DNA of 64,000 bases from Canna indica. Lineage: Eukaryota; Streptophyta; Magnoliopsida; Zingiberales; Cannaceae. The stretch lies in assembly GCA_034359265.1 (NCBI GenBank), contig CP136893.1:45395501-45459500 (forward strand), written 5' to 3'. Positions within the stretch are counted from its first letter, which is position 1. Every line of letters begins with the position of its first letter. The position numbers and the translations under genes were made by a program. The notes beneath the pieces are model-generated. The model was not told where the DNA came from and did not search any database. It worked only from the letters and a program-made list of their open reading frames with translations. Shown piece by piece: positions 45,760 through 59,299 of the stretch.

Positions 45760-48391
45760 GGTGAGGAGGGAGGGAAGTCATGGATGGATCAGTAGAGTTC
45801 CTTTATCCCTGTGGAAGTGGTGAGTGTACACACGTGGCAACTCAATGAAAGATCATTGGTGGGACTTAGATTTGGTGGATATTAGACGAAATATACCGTT
45901 ACGGTTGGCTATGAATAACTAAAGCCTACCTGGATTGACTAACAAAACATATGCAAAGACATTGGGCTCTTATTCCTTGATAGGCTTTTATAAGCTAAGG
46001 GATGCCTACCAATTAACTACCAACCAAGTCATTTGCTTCTTCCCTTACCTAATTAATCCTCGTAGAATTTAAATTATTAATTTGACAAATTAATCAAAAT
46101 AATAAATAAAAATAAATGATGGATTTTTTTCCAAAGCAAGTAAGTTCCACACAATGTGGAAAATTCATACAAGGGCACCCCACTGAGGTTCGAATTTCAT
46201 ATCTTTAGGCAACTGTGCTCTAAGTTGGCAAAAATATTTCAACTTATAAATGATGAATTTGATAGAATTAGAGTATAGAGAGTGTATGTTTGACTATAAG
46301 ATAGTGTTTAGTTGGATGAAAATGGAATAGATGAAAAATATGATACTATTCTTTATGCCCAACTTATCCTCTTGTTTGGTTGTAATTTATTGACAAGAAA
46401 TAGGTGGGTCATAAGGAATAGATAAAAAATACTATTTCTCGTGAATGAGAAATACTAAGTATTCCTTATATTTTAATATTATTTTATATTATTCTTCAAT
46501 ATTTATAATATTACAAAAGAATATAAAAATTTAATAATTACACATCATAAGTAGATAACTATTATTTTAATAATTATTTTTTTGAAGATTTAGTTTTTTA
46601 TGAAAATAAAATAAATAATAGCTTTTATTATTTTAAATTAATTTACATTGATCCATATTTTTATTATGTTGTTATTAATTAAAATAAATAATTTATTATA
46701 TTTTAGAAGAGCATTTTGGTCATTTTTATATATTGTCCTCCAATATTTATAATAAGAATATAAAAATTAAATTGTTAAATTAATTTTAATAATTTCATGT
46801 CTTAAATGGAATAACTATTATTTCATTATTAAATAATATATTAATAATTATTTTTTGACTATTCGAGTATTTTTTTATGAAAATAAAATAAATAATAGTT
46901 TTTATTATTTTAAATTAATAAATTATTTTATATTAATCCATATTTTTATTATGTTGTTATTAATTAGAATAAATTAGAATATAATTTATTATATTTTAAG
47001 AGGTCATTTTAATTATTTTTCTCTCAATTCATTGTCTATTCCTGATGTTAAGCAAACAAAGTAAATATTTTAGTTATTTAACTTTCTATTCCTTATACTA
47101 ACCAAATAAAGTAGTCATATTCTTGACATATTTACAATATCAACCAAACAAGGTAAATACTATTTCTTGTCTATTCATATTCCTTGTCTATTATTATTCC
47201 TTATGAATTCACTTCACCCAATCAATTACATCCTTCTCTATTCTAAGTATCATAGAATATTAAGGGTTAAAAGCAAAAAATAATACAAACTTTGACTATT
47301 TTCCGATTTTTAGCACGAACTTTTTCTGTTAGCAAGACGTGGTAAGTACTTATCTTACGTGACCTGTATTACCATTTTACTCATCGTCAACCGCTCATGT
47401 ATATTAATCGAGGACGAATAAATTAGTAATTTTGATCGTCTTCAACTTTGGACATATATATGTATGCTCCGACGGCTCCATCCTCTACCTCTTCTACCCC
47501 TGCCGTCCACCGCCGCCGCCGCCCTCGACCTTCACCCCCGACCTTATCCAAAGAATGGACTTTTGCCATCGAAGTTGACCACATGACCATAGTTGGAGCT
47601 ATTGATCTCTGCGCTCGACGGGAAGCCGTCTCTCTGATCCTCTAGGTAAAACTTGTAAATTAATCAAAATAGTAAATAAAAATAAATGATGGATTTGATA
47701 TAATTAGAGTATAGAGAGTGTATGTTTAACTGTATCATAGAATAATAAAGAACTATTTGAGAGAATATTAGTAAGAGATGTTACAACCTCTAGTTAATTT
47801 ATAAAAGGAGTTTTTGGATTAAGAAAGCTCTAGTTTTTATTTATCGTATGGACTTGCTCCTTTTTTAAATTTTTGATACAGCAGCGCTTTAAGAAGACAA
47901 TTCTTAATTTTAACTTGTCTTTTTTGTTTTCTGGAAAACAAAAATTCCAAGATCCATTTAAATAAAAATTGTTTCATCATCACATTAATATTTAAGTTAA
48001 AATAGCCCATATAAATCAATTATTTTACACTCCATCAATTCGGAATTAAGAGTATGAATCATATGTATTTTAAGATAATTCAAAAATTGTGAAATGTTAT
48101 AGAACATATAAATGCATTTAAAGAGATAAAAAATAATTATTTGCAATAAAATTTATTTTAAAAATTCATAAATATTCATTAATTTCACACTAAAATTCAT
48201 GAATGGGCACTAAAATCACACGTGTACTATGTTTATTTTTCAAAAAATAAAGGGTTGTTAGCTAAAAATAGCCAAAACGTTGGCAAAATTTTCATTTGTG
48301 GCTAATCCTTTTATTGCTCTCAATTGCCTATATGAACATACACATTGGTTCCAATTATAATATGTCATATGTGACCCGTAAGTGTTTGCTT
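45760..48391. other. AT-rich intergenic DNA upstream of mTERF
   Basis: It should contain the mTERF promoter near 45780-45900, but no clear TATA box was picked out. A segment near 46095-46310 (AATAAATAAAAATAAATGAT, AGAGTATAGAGAGTGTATGT) recurs at 47660-47735, bracketing 1.4 kb of repeat-rich DNA that may be an insertion. The GC-rich 47460-47645 (ORF MDIYMYAPTAPSS...) has no homologue I recognise. The remainder is AT-rich. Confidence 0.5.
46490..47020. repeat. Tandem duplication of a ~270-bp AT-rich unit
   Basis: Both units contain in order GAAAATAAAATAAATAATAG, TTTTTATTATTTTAAATTAA, AATCCATATTTTTATTATGT or GATCCATATTTTTATTATG, TTGTTATTAATTA and ATTTATTATATTTTA followed by GGTCATTTT-like sequence. 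Units are about 46490-46735 and 46740-47020. Confidence 0.75.
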
Positions 48392-48629
48392 GTGTTCCTG
48401 CCTAAGGATCGGAGTAGTACGGTCCGATTCAATGTGTCTCATGGTCTGTATATATTGCAAGATGAGGAAAGAAATGACGATAATGCCACTCTGTAATATC
48501 GCAGGGAGGTTGCTTGGAATGGGTCGAGGCAGACCCAGGAGATGTCCGACTCGTGACGACGAATCTTTCGTAATTAATGAGGACATGGGTGTTCTTGTAT
48601 GGATGGGTAGAGCTCCTGGGTTGAGCCGT
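48392..48629 (-). repeat. Tat LTR fragment
   Basis: It shares with Tat-2 CCTAAGGATCGGAGTAG, CGATTCAATGTGTCTC-like, and GTTCTTGTATGG followed by GGGTAGAGCTCC. It is interrupted at 48630 by Gypsy-3. ORFs on both strands (48365-48828) are LTR sequence. Confidence 0.7.
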
Positions 48630-50105
48630 TGACACGCCCCAAAATCCTATGGTCATGTGACCAGCCACAATACACGTCTGTACCCCGAAGCCTTCCCAGA
48701 CATGACCAAAGATGCAAAAATAAAATACACAACCATGCAAGTGCAAAGATAGATAATATCATAATGAAATGAACAAGTCCTGAAAACTCTAATAAAAATC
48801 CCAAATTCATCATGTCTGAATACATCAATAGAATAACTGTCCTAGACTCTACAACGATTTCATGTCACGAGATCCACGCCTTGAGCTCGCCACCACAGCT
48901 GCGCCTCATGTGCCACAGTAGCTCTACCGCTCTGGAGTTGTAATAAAAATAGTAAATAAAACGAGGATGAGTTCACAAGAACTTAGTGAGTGGCTCATCC
49001 TTGAGCCCACCCTAAACCATCATATAATTATAACTAGAAGATTATATATATCATAATCAAATAAAACTCGAAGTAATAAATATGTGCATGTACAATCACA
49101 CATACACACACATCCATGCATTCATACATCCATGCAATTTGCACAATTCGACGCCCTACACCAATCTCAATCAGGCGCCCGCGCCAATCTCCCTCATGCT
49201 GATAATTAGGAAACCAAGAATGGTTGGGGTCATTTGGCTAGCCAAGACTAGCAGCCCTCGTAAGAGTCCCCTGGGGTAAACCCAGAAATATAAAACCAGT
49301 GGTGGGTGCGACCCTCCCACTATGCCACTCCGGGGCTGTCCGTTACCATGGCTCACTACCGCGCTACCCTATCAAGATCACCAGTTGACCAAGCTAGCAC
49401 AATCTGGTCCCCTGGGGTAAACCTAGTCATACACAACACACACCCACATCACAGGCAGGTAATATATTCAACATCAATAGCAAAGTAAATAAGAAAATTC
49501 TAAATCTAGAGGAATTAACCACACTGCTTAATTTTCTGCATGCGCATGTACTTGCCCATCTCATCACCAACCCAAGCTCCAATCCTCTAGCAAAAGAACT
49601 CACATATCCTTGATTTATAACCCAAGGACCTCATATACAATATCCACAATCATGGAGAATGCATAATAATTTCCTCATCGGGTAAACACAAGCTCCGCTT
49701 GTCATTGCATTCCGTAGAAGCAAAATATAAAACCCGAATTGAGATTAATAAAGCATAAATTCTACCAAGAATCAGAAATATTCATACATTTAACAATCTG
49801 ATTTTGTATGAATTTATCTGGAATTTTAAAGCTCTAAAACATATGATTAAACATGCAATGTCTTCAAGAAAAATCGGAATCCCGTACCTGTAGGAATTGA
49901 CCTAAATATGCATGTGATGTCTCTACTCATTACCATATTTTTCTTCCAAAAATATACCAACTACCTACTGTTTAAATAAAGAATTTAACAGAAATAAATT
50001 TCATATCAAGTAGATAAACCAAATTTACATCGTTCTTCCAATAACTCATGTTTTACGGTATTGGCCCTAAAGTAAAGGGTAGAACCTAAGGGTTTGCATA
50101 CATGT

Positions 50106-51761
50106 TGTTGGGTGAAATGGTCACACTAGAGGGGGGGGGTGAATAATGTGTTTACTAATTTTTTTGCCTAAATCCGATTTTAATCATTTCTTTGGTTACT
50201 TAGGCAAATTACAAGATGAGTAGCAAGCGGAAGCAAAGTAAATGCGATAACAAAGTAAACACAAGTAGAATCAATGCAGACACAATTATTTATAGTGGTT
50301 TGGCCCCAATGCCTACTCCACTACCTAAGCACCCCGCTTAGGATTTCCAAACTAAGCTTTACTAGATTAATCTTGTTTTCCTTACAACGAGGACTTTGAC
50401 TCGAAGAGTCTCGCTCTCAACCTAAGACACTTCCACACCCGGAAGTCTCCGCCTTCTTACCGAGAGCACTCTTCCACCTCAACCTAAGAGACAACTCAAC
50501 TAATCCTAGTAAACTAAGTTTACACCGGTGGAATTGAGCCTCAAACAAAAAGGCAACCACCCAATTTCAAGACCTAACAACCTAGGTCTTCAGAAGCTCA
50601 AATCCAATGAAATAAACAAGAAAATATATAAGTAATGGAGAAAAAATATAACAACACAAATACTTAGCTCTAACACAATGAATCCTAGCTCCTCTTGATG
50701 CCTTGATGATGAATCAAATCAAGCTTGAAGTCAAACTCAAGAAATAAGATATCAAACAAGGATTTCTCTAAGTAATGACTCAATAAAAGCTTGGAATTGA
50801 TCAAGGATGACTCAATGAAGTGTAGGAGTGATCAAAAGTCTTAAAGGAAGGCTCTCATGGCTTCTTATTTATAAGCCAAGAAGAGAAGGCATGAAACAGG
50901 TGGCTCAACGGGCTAAAAAACTAGCCATTTCCGCCGTCCGATCGATGGTCGGTTGATCGACCGAAAGCAAACTGCCGCTTTCTGACACACTTCGGTCGAT
51001 CGACCGATCGACTGAATTAGCTACTGCCAATTTTTGGCACCATTCGGTCGACCAAAACTGGGCAGACTGCACTTATTGGGGTTTTCTACTTGTTTGCTCG
51101 TTTTCTGGTTCCGTCTTCGCTAAGTCTACTTATATAACATTTCTTAATTTAAAGTTAATAACTTTAAAACATAAATGTTATATAAAGATTACCCCCCATT
51201 TGGATTCAATTAAAATATCTAAAAAATCAAAATCCTTAAGAATCAAAATCTAGTTTTTGGGGTCTAGTACAAATTTTCGAAAAACAAAAATTTTCTAATC
51301 TCTCGGTTCAAATATGGGTAGGCTAAAGGCTTTCAAAAAATCCTTTAAAATATCTCGTTATCTAGTTTCTACCCAAGAAATAATTATCGTCATTTTTTGT
51401 GTCAAGAAAATGTCTAGGTCATATAGCCCTCCAAGGAGCTCCCTAGGCTTAATGAATTTCAGGACGGTTTCTTGGTTTTCATGATTTGGGGTTCGGGTTT
51501 GGTTTTTTTGGGTTCTTATGCATCATCATGAGGATTTACATCATAAACTAGACATCGTAAACCTAAACTCTAACTTCTTAAAGAATCCCGAGCGCCGACG
51601 AGTGTCCTTGCCGATTTCTCTAATTTCTTTGATTTTTCCAATCGGGGACATCGTGCGGTAACCGACTTGGAACTTGAAAGATTTCTCAATGAAACATTAG
51701 TTCCATGTTTGTTATCATAAAAATCGAGATTAAGACCAAGGTTGAAAACCTTAAGCCAACA
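50106..51761 (-). mobile_element. Solo LTR-B with TSD CATGT
   Basis: 1656 bp from TGTTGGGTGAAATGG to CCTTAAGCCAACA, flanked by CATGT at 50101-50105 and 51762-51766. Contains the GGTCGATCGACCGA palindrome cluster at 50935-51055. No internal domain remains. Confidence 0.94.
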
Positions 51762-52416
51762 CATGTGACCCTACAAATATTTTTCATAATCAACCTTGAG
51801 TTTATAACAACATGACAAGGTGTGCTAAGGACCTATGATGTTGTAGTTGTCTCTAAAATTATAAAAATACCCCTACTCGGCCTACCCTTAATCTCTAGGG
51901 TAGTCCTAGTGTAGCCGGCTCTATAAAATTCCAATTTCATGCAATTAAATACTAGTAAATTTATGAGCAACATAAGGAATATATGTGGAATTCTAGGAAT
52001 TAATTTCATGATTTTTGATGGCTTAAACCATTAGGTTATACCCTTAACGTAGGCCAGCCCTACACAGCTGGCCCCCTTGTCTTCCCTCCTAGGGTATTTA
52101 ATTTGCACGACATGTAGGGAATGAAAACAATCCAAATCCCAGTCAGGAAAACAAAGACAACCCCTCTAACATGGTTCGACCGGTCCATAAAGTTTAGGGC
52201 CACCAATAGGGGCTGCCGACCCTAACAAATCACACCGGAAAACAAGGACCGCAAAAACATGACAATCCAATAGCTAAATTTGATAAATCAAGATGATTCA
52301 AGAAAAATCTCGAAAAATTCATCATCAATAAGGGGCGGATGTCATAAAAAGAAAACTACTGTTGGGAACAAGGGAAACCACTCTCTTTGAATCACGTCCC
52401 TTTGAGGAGAGGATTC

Positions 52417-53693
52417 TATTGGTGAAATTGCCTACACTAGAGGGGGGGGGGTGAATAGTGTATTAAATAAATTTTCCGCCTAATTCCGATTTTAATCTTT
52501 TCTTGAAATAGTTAGGCAAGTTATCAAGTTAACGACTAAATGCGGAAGCAATTAATAATAAAGCGATTAACACTAACAAGAATAACAATGCTAACACAAT
52601 GATTTATAGCGGTTCGGCCCCAATGCCTACTCCACTACCTTAGCACCCCGCTTAGGATTTCCAAACTAGTTTAAGTAGATTAATTAGTTTCCTTACAATG
52701 ATGAATTTACACCGAAAAGTCTCTGCTCTCAAACCAAAGACACTTCCACACCCAGAAGTATCTCACCTTCCTAACCGAGAGCACTCTCTCACCTCAACCC
52801 TAAGGACAACTCAACTAATCCTAGCAAACTACGTTTACACCGGTGGATTTAAGCCTCAAACACTAATGCTACCACCCAATTTCAAGACATACACTCTAGG
52901 TCTTACGCAAACTCAAATACAATGAAATAAACAAGAAAATACAACTCTAAATAGACCAGTAAATCAAACAATAAATACTTAGTTCCACAAAAAACTCTCT
53001 AGTCCTCTTGATGCCTCAAGGTGTTGAATCGATGAAGCTTTGAAGGCCATATCAAGGAATGGAGAGATCAAACTAGGATTTCAAGAATGGTGGCTCAATC
53101 AAACACAAAGATCTTCAAAATATGGCTCTATCAAAGATGGAAGAAGTGTGGAAGGCTTCTCATGGCTAGTATATATAAGCCATGAGGGTAGGGAGGCAAA
53201 ACACCTCACTCAATGGGCAAAAATTTGCCCGTTACCATCCGCTAATCGTTGGACCGGTTGAAGGCCGGTCGATCGATCGAGCGACCGGCCCATCGACCGG
53301 AGCCCTCTATGCTTTTTTGGCTCATTTTGGTCGACCGGCCGTAGAGTACTGGTACTATACATATTGTACATGTACTCTAGATTGAGTTTCACCTGATTTC
53401 TTTCTTCGGTTCGGGTTTCAGATTACAGGTTTGGTTTTTTAAGGGTCTTTGCACCATAATGAGAATTTTATAATTTATCTAGACACCATAAACCTAGACT
53501 ATATCTTCCCGATGAATTCAAGCGCGTTGACCAATGTCCTTTCAATTTTTTGATTTCTCCGATATTTCCGATCGTGGACGTCGTGCGCTAATCGATATGG
53601 AACCTGAAAATAATTCTCCTTGAAAACATTAGTTCCATGTTTGTTATCATCAAAACTAAGATCAAGACCAAGGTTGAAAACCTTAGGCCAACA
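52417..53693 (-). mobile_element. Solo LTR-B with TSD GATTC
   Basis: 1277 bp from TATTGGTGAAATTG (terminal TG changed to TA) to CCTTAGGCCAACA, flanked by GATTC at 52412-52416 and 53694-53698. It has the palindrome cluster at 53260-53345 and lacks about 380 bp present in the 50106 copy. Confidence 0.93.
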
Positions 53694-54525
53694 GATTCCG
53701 ACGATCTCCGACAAACAACGACCTCTCGCGCCAGATCTTGCTCTTCAAGGTGTCGCCTCTTCTTCCTCCTCGTGTATACCAAAATCTAACTGTCCAAATT
53801 AGATCTCCACCGTTCCTATTAAGAATCAAGAGATTTCAGACTTGCTCCCCAAATTTCAGTCTGATCAGACCCAGGATATAGTGTCCCGATCGCTCGATTA
53901 GGTGAAACTCGATGTAGTAGAAATCTGAAAAAGAAAACCAAGAACAATGCTTCGGTATTTTCATCACAGTGACAGATCCAGACATCAAAACACAATCTCC
54001 ACCGATCCAAATCTAAATCATGAAGTGTAAAACTTATTGACCAAATTTCAATAAGATCCAACCACAGACGCTCCTTCGATCTTGAAGTTTGATGATGTCC
54101 GACGTTGTAGGAGCAGTCTGCCGAGGATTCTTTTCCTCCCTCTTCATGTGTGCACCTCTTCCTATGGACGCCCAAGGGGGTGTGCGGCTACTACTATAAG
54201 CCTTGTGCCCCTGAGAGATGAGGTATTAATACTGGAATCCCATTTGCCAAATGACCAAAATGCCCCCTAACTTAAGTTGAGTCTAAAACAAGCCGTAACT
54301 CAACCAATTCAAGTCCGATTTGAGTTCTGTTTGAACCTCCGGATTCGTCTTGAACCCAACTACCCATCTACTAACTAATCAAACTTAGATAAATTAATTA
54401 TCTTGTGCACAAAGGCCAATTTTTGATTCATGCCCTTTGGCATTTCATTCGGCCCATCCTGACACGCGACCAAATTATCCCGCTGGAATAATTATATAAA
54501 AATTTATAAATATGCAGGTATTACA

Positions 54526-54545
54526 ATCATTCCCCCCTTAAAGAA
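54526..54545 (-). promoter_or_regulatory. Gypsy-3 polypurine tract
   Basis: On the minus strand TTTAAGGGGGGAATGAT lies directly before the LTR start TGTAATACC. Confidence 0.78.
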
Positions 54546-56152
54546 AATTTGTCCTTGAATTTTAGGGTAAATAAATACTACCAGATCATCAAATAAATAT
54601 GGATATTTTTCCTGCATATCACGCTCTACCTCCCACGTGGCCTCCTCACCCGAGTGGTGCTCCAAGCAGACCTTGACCAAGGGTACCTCCTTGGACCTAA
54701 GTTTTCGAACCCGCCAGTCCATAATCTCAATGGGTCTCTCCTTGAACGAGACCGCGGTGTCCACCTCGACCATAATAAGCTCAAGAATGTGATGCTCATC
54801 TCTGACATACCGCTTAAGCATCGACACATGAAACAATGATATACTTTTTCCAAACTCGGTGGTAGGCCAACTCATAAGCTACGTCTCCTCAATGTTGTAG
54901 AATAGGGAAAGGTCCAATAAACTGAGGACTCATTTTCCCTTTCTTGCCAAATCTCAATGCACCCTTCATAGGGCATACCTTCAAGAAAACCATGTTCCCC
55001 TTAGAAAGCTTGACATGCCGGGCCTTCCCATCAGCATACACCTTGTGACGACTCTGAGTTACCAAGAGCTACTCCTTAATCATCTTTACCTTATTGACGA
55101 CATCCTGCTCTAGATTTGGTCCAATCATCTAAGCCTCACCAGCCTCAAACTAGCCCACTGGGTATCTATATCTACGCCCATACAGGGCTTCAAATGGTGT
55201 CATCCCGATGCTACTCTGATAATTGTTATAATAAGCAAACTCTACCAATGGTAGGTGCTTCTCCCAAACATCCTCCGAGTCTAGGACACAGGCTCTCAAC
55301 ATATCCTCTAGAGTATGTATGGTCCTCTCCGACTGCCCGTCGGTCTGTGGGAGGAAGGCGGTACCAAACCTCACCTGGGTGCCCATGGCCTCCTAGAAGG
55401 ACTGCCACAATCTAGCTATAAACTGGGTACCTCGATCGGATATGATCATCACCGAGACCCCATGGTAGGCAACAATATGATCCAAAAGTAGCCAATCATA
55501 CTGATCAGCGGTGAAAGCCATCTTTACAGAAATAAAATGTGCTGACTTAGTGAGTCGGTCCACTACAACCCATATGGAATCATTACCATTTCGGGACCTA
55601 GGCAAACTGGTCACAAAATCCATGGAGATTTTTTCCCATTTCTACCTAGGTGCCTCCAAACTCTGTAGCAACCCTACAGGTCTCAGATGCTCGGCCTTAA
55701 CCTCCTAGCAGACCAAGCACACAAATACAAAATTTGTTATATCTCTCTTCATCTCTTCTCACCAGTAGTGCTGCCCCAGGCCGCGGTACATTTTCATCGC
55801 TCCCAAATGCATCGTATAAGTGGAACTGTGAGCCATCTCAAGTACCTGCCTACGAACCTCTACCATATCCGGCACCAATTCACTATCTCTAAACCTCAAA
55901 ACACCCTTAGAGTCAATCCTATATCCGTCACTAGCATCGCCTCTCTCGGCTAAAATCCCTGGTCCGAGCAAAGAAAGCATCTTCCCACTGGGCCGAACGG
56001 AGCATGTGAATCATGGTAGACTGATCGCGAGGATGCGCTACCAAGTCACCCAAGTAGAACACAAACAATATCGCCCCGTCGTCCAAACATCTGACGAACT
56101 CCCTTGCCAAAAACCTACGATCCACGGCCAAATGCGCCAAATCCACTACCAA
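54546..56152 (-). pseudogene. Gypsy-3 integrase and chromodomain remnant
   Basis: Order on the minus strand: end of RNase H/spacer (DLAHLAVDRRFLAREFVRCL, 56080-56150), H2C2-side region (HSSTYTMHLGAMKMYRGLGQ), integrase core (MDFVTSLPRSRNGNDSIWVV; ISDRGTQFIARLWQSF; FLPQTDGQSERTIHTLEDML; SSIGMTPFEALYGRRYR), and a C-terminal chromodomain-type block (RVRKLRSKEVPLVKV, EEATWEVERDMQEKYPYLF). Stops and frameshifts break it into at least five ORFs. It is close to Gypsy-1 pol, the same Tekay/Del-like lineage. Everything N-terminal to RNase H is absent. Confidence 0.9.
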
Positions 56153-57067
56153 TTAAAAAAAATCTGCTATGTGTAGAAATGGACGGTTTGATTAGCCCAT
56201 TAGCCAATCGCCCAACTTACTCATCTCAACTCAAAACTCGCTGAAATTTGGTATCGGATTTGTACATGCCCACCACGAACTAACCTTGATTGTTCGCACT
56301 AATCAGATGACACCTCGGTCTCTGAGCTCTGTCAAAAGTGCATAACAAATCATTTCTAGACAACTAGAATACTTATAAGACTTTCCCTCCACAACCATCA
56401 AGGTGTAGGATTTTCGACCCCTAACTCAACCAAACCAACCACACCTACTTTCCCCTGTGCATAACTCATGTGATGCCAGGATTTAGAAACCAGTTATTAG
56501 GAATAGGACATAAACCTATGAGTGTGGCATTTCACCAAACACTAAGTGAGCAAGTTTAGGCCATAGCTCGACGTATACCATGAGCTTCCACCTAAGGCAA
56601 CTCGGCGCCCTTGGCCACACCTTGACCTTCTTCAATCACTACATATCAACTTATCCTCCAAAACAACAAACAAAGATTTTTTTCAAGGGTTACAGTCACA
56701 CACCCCAAAGACGACAAAAGGAATCCATAAGGACATCACAAGAACCAATTATTCCGGATTCACCTCATCCTCGAACTTGGGACTGCCCTAAGGGTAGACA
56801 AATCCCTAAAGTTCGGGGCTATGCTATCCCGCCTCGTGGTGACCAACCACAGTCTCATAAAGATGGTTTAGATAATTAATTCTAGCATCTTAACTTTATT
56901 TTCTTGGCGGTGCTAAGCCCACTCTTAGTCCGACTTGTCGACCAACTACTCAACTGCTCAACTACCACATAGCTAAGGTCTATCATATCATAGACATTAT
57001 AAAATCAAATTCATAAGTAGGGCTATTCGGATAGTTCAGGTATTAGGTCGAACTCCTCGGGTGCATT
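56153..57067. other. Gypsy-3 interior without recognisable coding
   Basis: Lies where RT and protease should be. I see no RT, protease or gag motif. The ORF at 56580-56879 resembles nothing known to me. The block ends at the GCATT target of the next solo LTR. Confidence 0.5.
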
Positions 57068-58250
57068 TGTTGATCAAATACCCACACTATAAGGGGGGAT
57101 TGAATAGTGTTGGGTTAAAGCTATGTTCAATTTGATTTCGAATGCAACCAAATTGATGTGCTATTTACAATGCTTGACAAGTATGAATAGCAAGTAATAG
57201 AAATCAAACAAGGCAATACAAACACAAATAATTATAGTGGTTCGGCCAACCGTCTACTCTACTACCTTGACTCCACATCAAGGATTTCTAACCAACACCT
57301 TTATAGATAATGTGTTTCCCTTTGAATACAAATGCGGACTCACTTCCTAATCCTTTGAGAATGCCTCAAACTTATTCACCTAGGTAAAACACAAGACTAC
57401 AAAGGTAACCCTAAGGTGTTTAACCTAGCACACCTCGCAAGCTAACAATGAAAACCTAGTTAAATAACAAGGAAAATAAAAACAAATGAGCGAAGAATTA
57501 AACCACACAACTGAGCTCACTTGCAAAGCCTCCAAAGCCTCCAACTCGCCAAGATGTAGAGCTCGAAATGAAGCCGGAGTTGAGGCGGAAAGAATACTTT
57601 GAGTAGATAAATGATTGTCGAAGCTTGCGTGATGAAATCCACTTAAGAAGGCTAAAAAACACTCTGGGAAATCTTCAATGAAAGGTTAAAATGCCTTTTA
57701 GAAGGATGGTGAGGGGTATTTATAACCCCTAACTCGGCAGTATCACCCAACAGGCGTTTTTCTACCCGTTAGGGATGATCGGTCGCTTCCCGATCGATCA
57801 TCGGTCATCCAACTGATCAATTGCCCAAGTGACCGTGGCTCTTCTGCCACTTCTAGGTGCTATTCGGTCGACCGTTCGATCGATCGAATTCCCACTGCCA
57901 ATTTTTGGCTACATTCGATCGATCGAACCTGGGCCGAGGCTAATTTTTCGGGTCTTCTTCTTGCGCGCTTCGCTTCTAGGTTCCGTTACCAAGTTTTGAC
58001 TTGGATAGCTTTACAATTAGGCTTGGGATAAATTCCTAGAGACATATTACATGAAATCTATTTTTAAATCTAGATTTTCTACTCGATCAATGATGAAGTC
58101 ATTTTTGTCGACTTTTGGTATTTCTCCGAATGAAGTTCGCGCGCATATCGTAGCGTCAACCTAAACTCAAACACTTGATAAACTCATTAGAATAAGTTTG
58201 TTATCATCAAAATCAAGATGGTGGCCAAGGTCGAAAACCTTAGGCCAACA
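57068..58250 (-). mobile_element. Solo LTR-B with TSD GCATT
   Basis: 1183 bp from TGTTGATCAAATACCC to CCTTAGGCCAACA, flanked by GCATT at 57063-57067 and 58251-58255. More diverged than the other copies (CACACTATAAGGGGGGATTG at the edge) but keeps the palindrome cluster at 57775-57920. Confidence 0.93.
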
Positions 58251-59297
58251 GCATTCGTAAACGCCCCATCCCTGCCCTCTTTAGGACTCTAATCTCCCAT
58301 CAGAACACTCTACCATAAGTACCAACCAAAACTAGTCCTGGATAAATCCAATGAGCATTATGAAATAGATTATTTCACAAGAAATGTATGTAAATTGTGA
58401 TGCCTCATGCATAAATGATGCACCTACCATACATTTGAAACATAATTTTACCACCTCTACTTCAAGAAATTTCAACACACAATTCAAAGATAAAAGAACC
58501 GATTTTTAGTATAGACAACCGTGCAGGTGATAGCTACAATATGCCCATTTTGTACCATTATATGACAAGACAACTTAGCAGTACTTTGTAAGTTAAATCC
58601 TCTTGATCCAAACATGGATGCTGACACATACAATGTGAAAGTTTAAGCATCCAAATAGTATCTGAAAATTGACATTAAACACCATACCTCTTAATCACAA
58701 CCGACAAAAACCATAGTTTCTCTACGTTTGGGGTTGGACAATAAAGCCGACCCTATCCTCTACCTTAACTCTAGGGAGTGGTCGAATAGGGTCTAAGAGT
58801 TGGTTATCCTGCTAGGTGAAACACCTTAGCTTTCATTCAACACCTCTAATATCAATTTCATTCCAATGGAAACATTTTCCTTACCAACCGTCAATATGAC
58901 CCATGATCTTTTATCTCAATCTATGATCTCTTCCCTAGGAACTTATCAATTTCCCGGCCCTCTCTAGGACCCTAAACTCCCATTAGGGCACTCTACCATA
59001 ATTACCAACCAAAACTAGTCCTAGATAAATCCACTGACCATTATGAAGTAGATTATTCCACAAGAAATGTATGTAAACTGTGGTGCCTCATCCATAAATC
59101 ATGCACTTGCCATACATTTGAAACATAATTTTACCACCCCTCTACAAAAATAATACCCCACACTTACCGCAGCCAGTGCACAACTCAGTCGTCTGATCCT
59201 GTGACTAGGACATACTGTATGCTGATACGCTAGCAATGCCCATGCAGATCCCTATGCCCTATTGTCGTAGTAAGGACCTAATCACACAACAAGACAT
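58251..59297. other. Gypsy-3 interior/leader, noncoding, with a direct repeat
   Basis: A direct repeat of about 187 bp: copy one 58275-58461, copy two 58957-59143 (both with CTCTACCATAA(G/T)TACCAACC and CACAAGAAATGTATGTAAA). 59200-59297 has the leader layout of Gypsy-1 before its PBS (GCTGATACGCTAGCAATGCC, then GTCGTAG). No gene is seen. Confidence 0.65.
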
Positions 59298-59299
59298 AT

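Larger units (their letters stand above)
48630..54525 (-). repeat. Gypsy-3 3' LTR, interrupted twice
   Basis: Net length without nested elements is about 2.95 kb, similar to the Gypsy-1 3' LTR. The 5'-proximal part has the family-typical GTTCACAAGAACTTAGTGAG block (48970-48990). Pieces are 48630-50105, 51762-52416 and 53694-54525. ORFs in it (49082-49488, 53819-54270) show no homology. Confidence 0.85.

Noticed and set aside
47448..47645. 65-residue ORF in a GC-rich patch upstream of mTERF
   Set aside because: Pro/Ser/Arg-rich N-terminus from a CCGCCG repeat, with no recognisable domain or splice context. It could be a captured 5' UTR, but the evidence is too thin.
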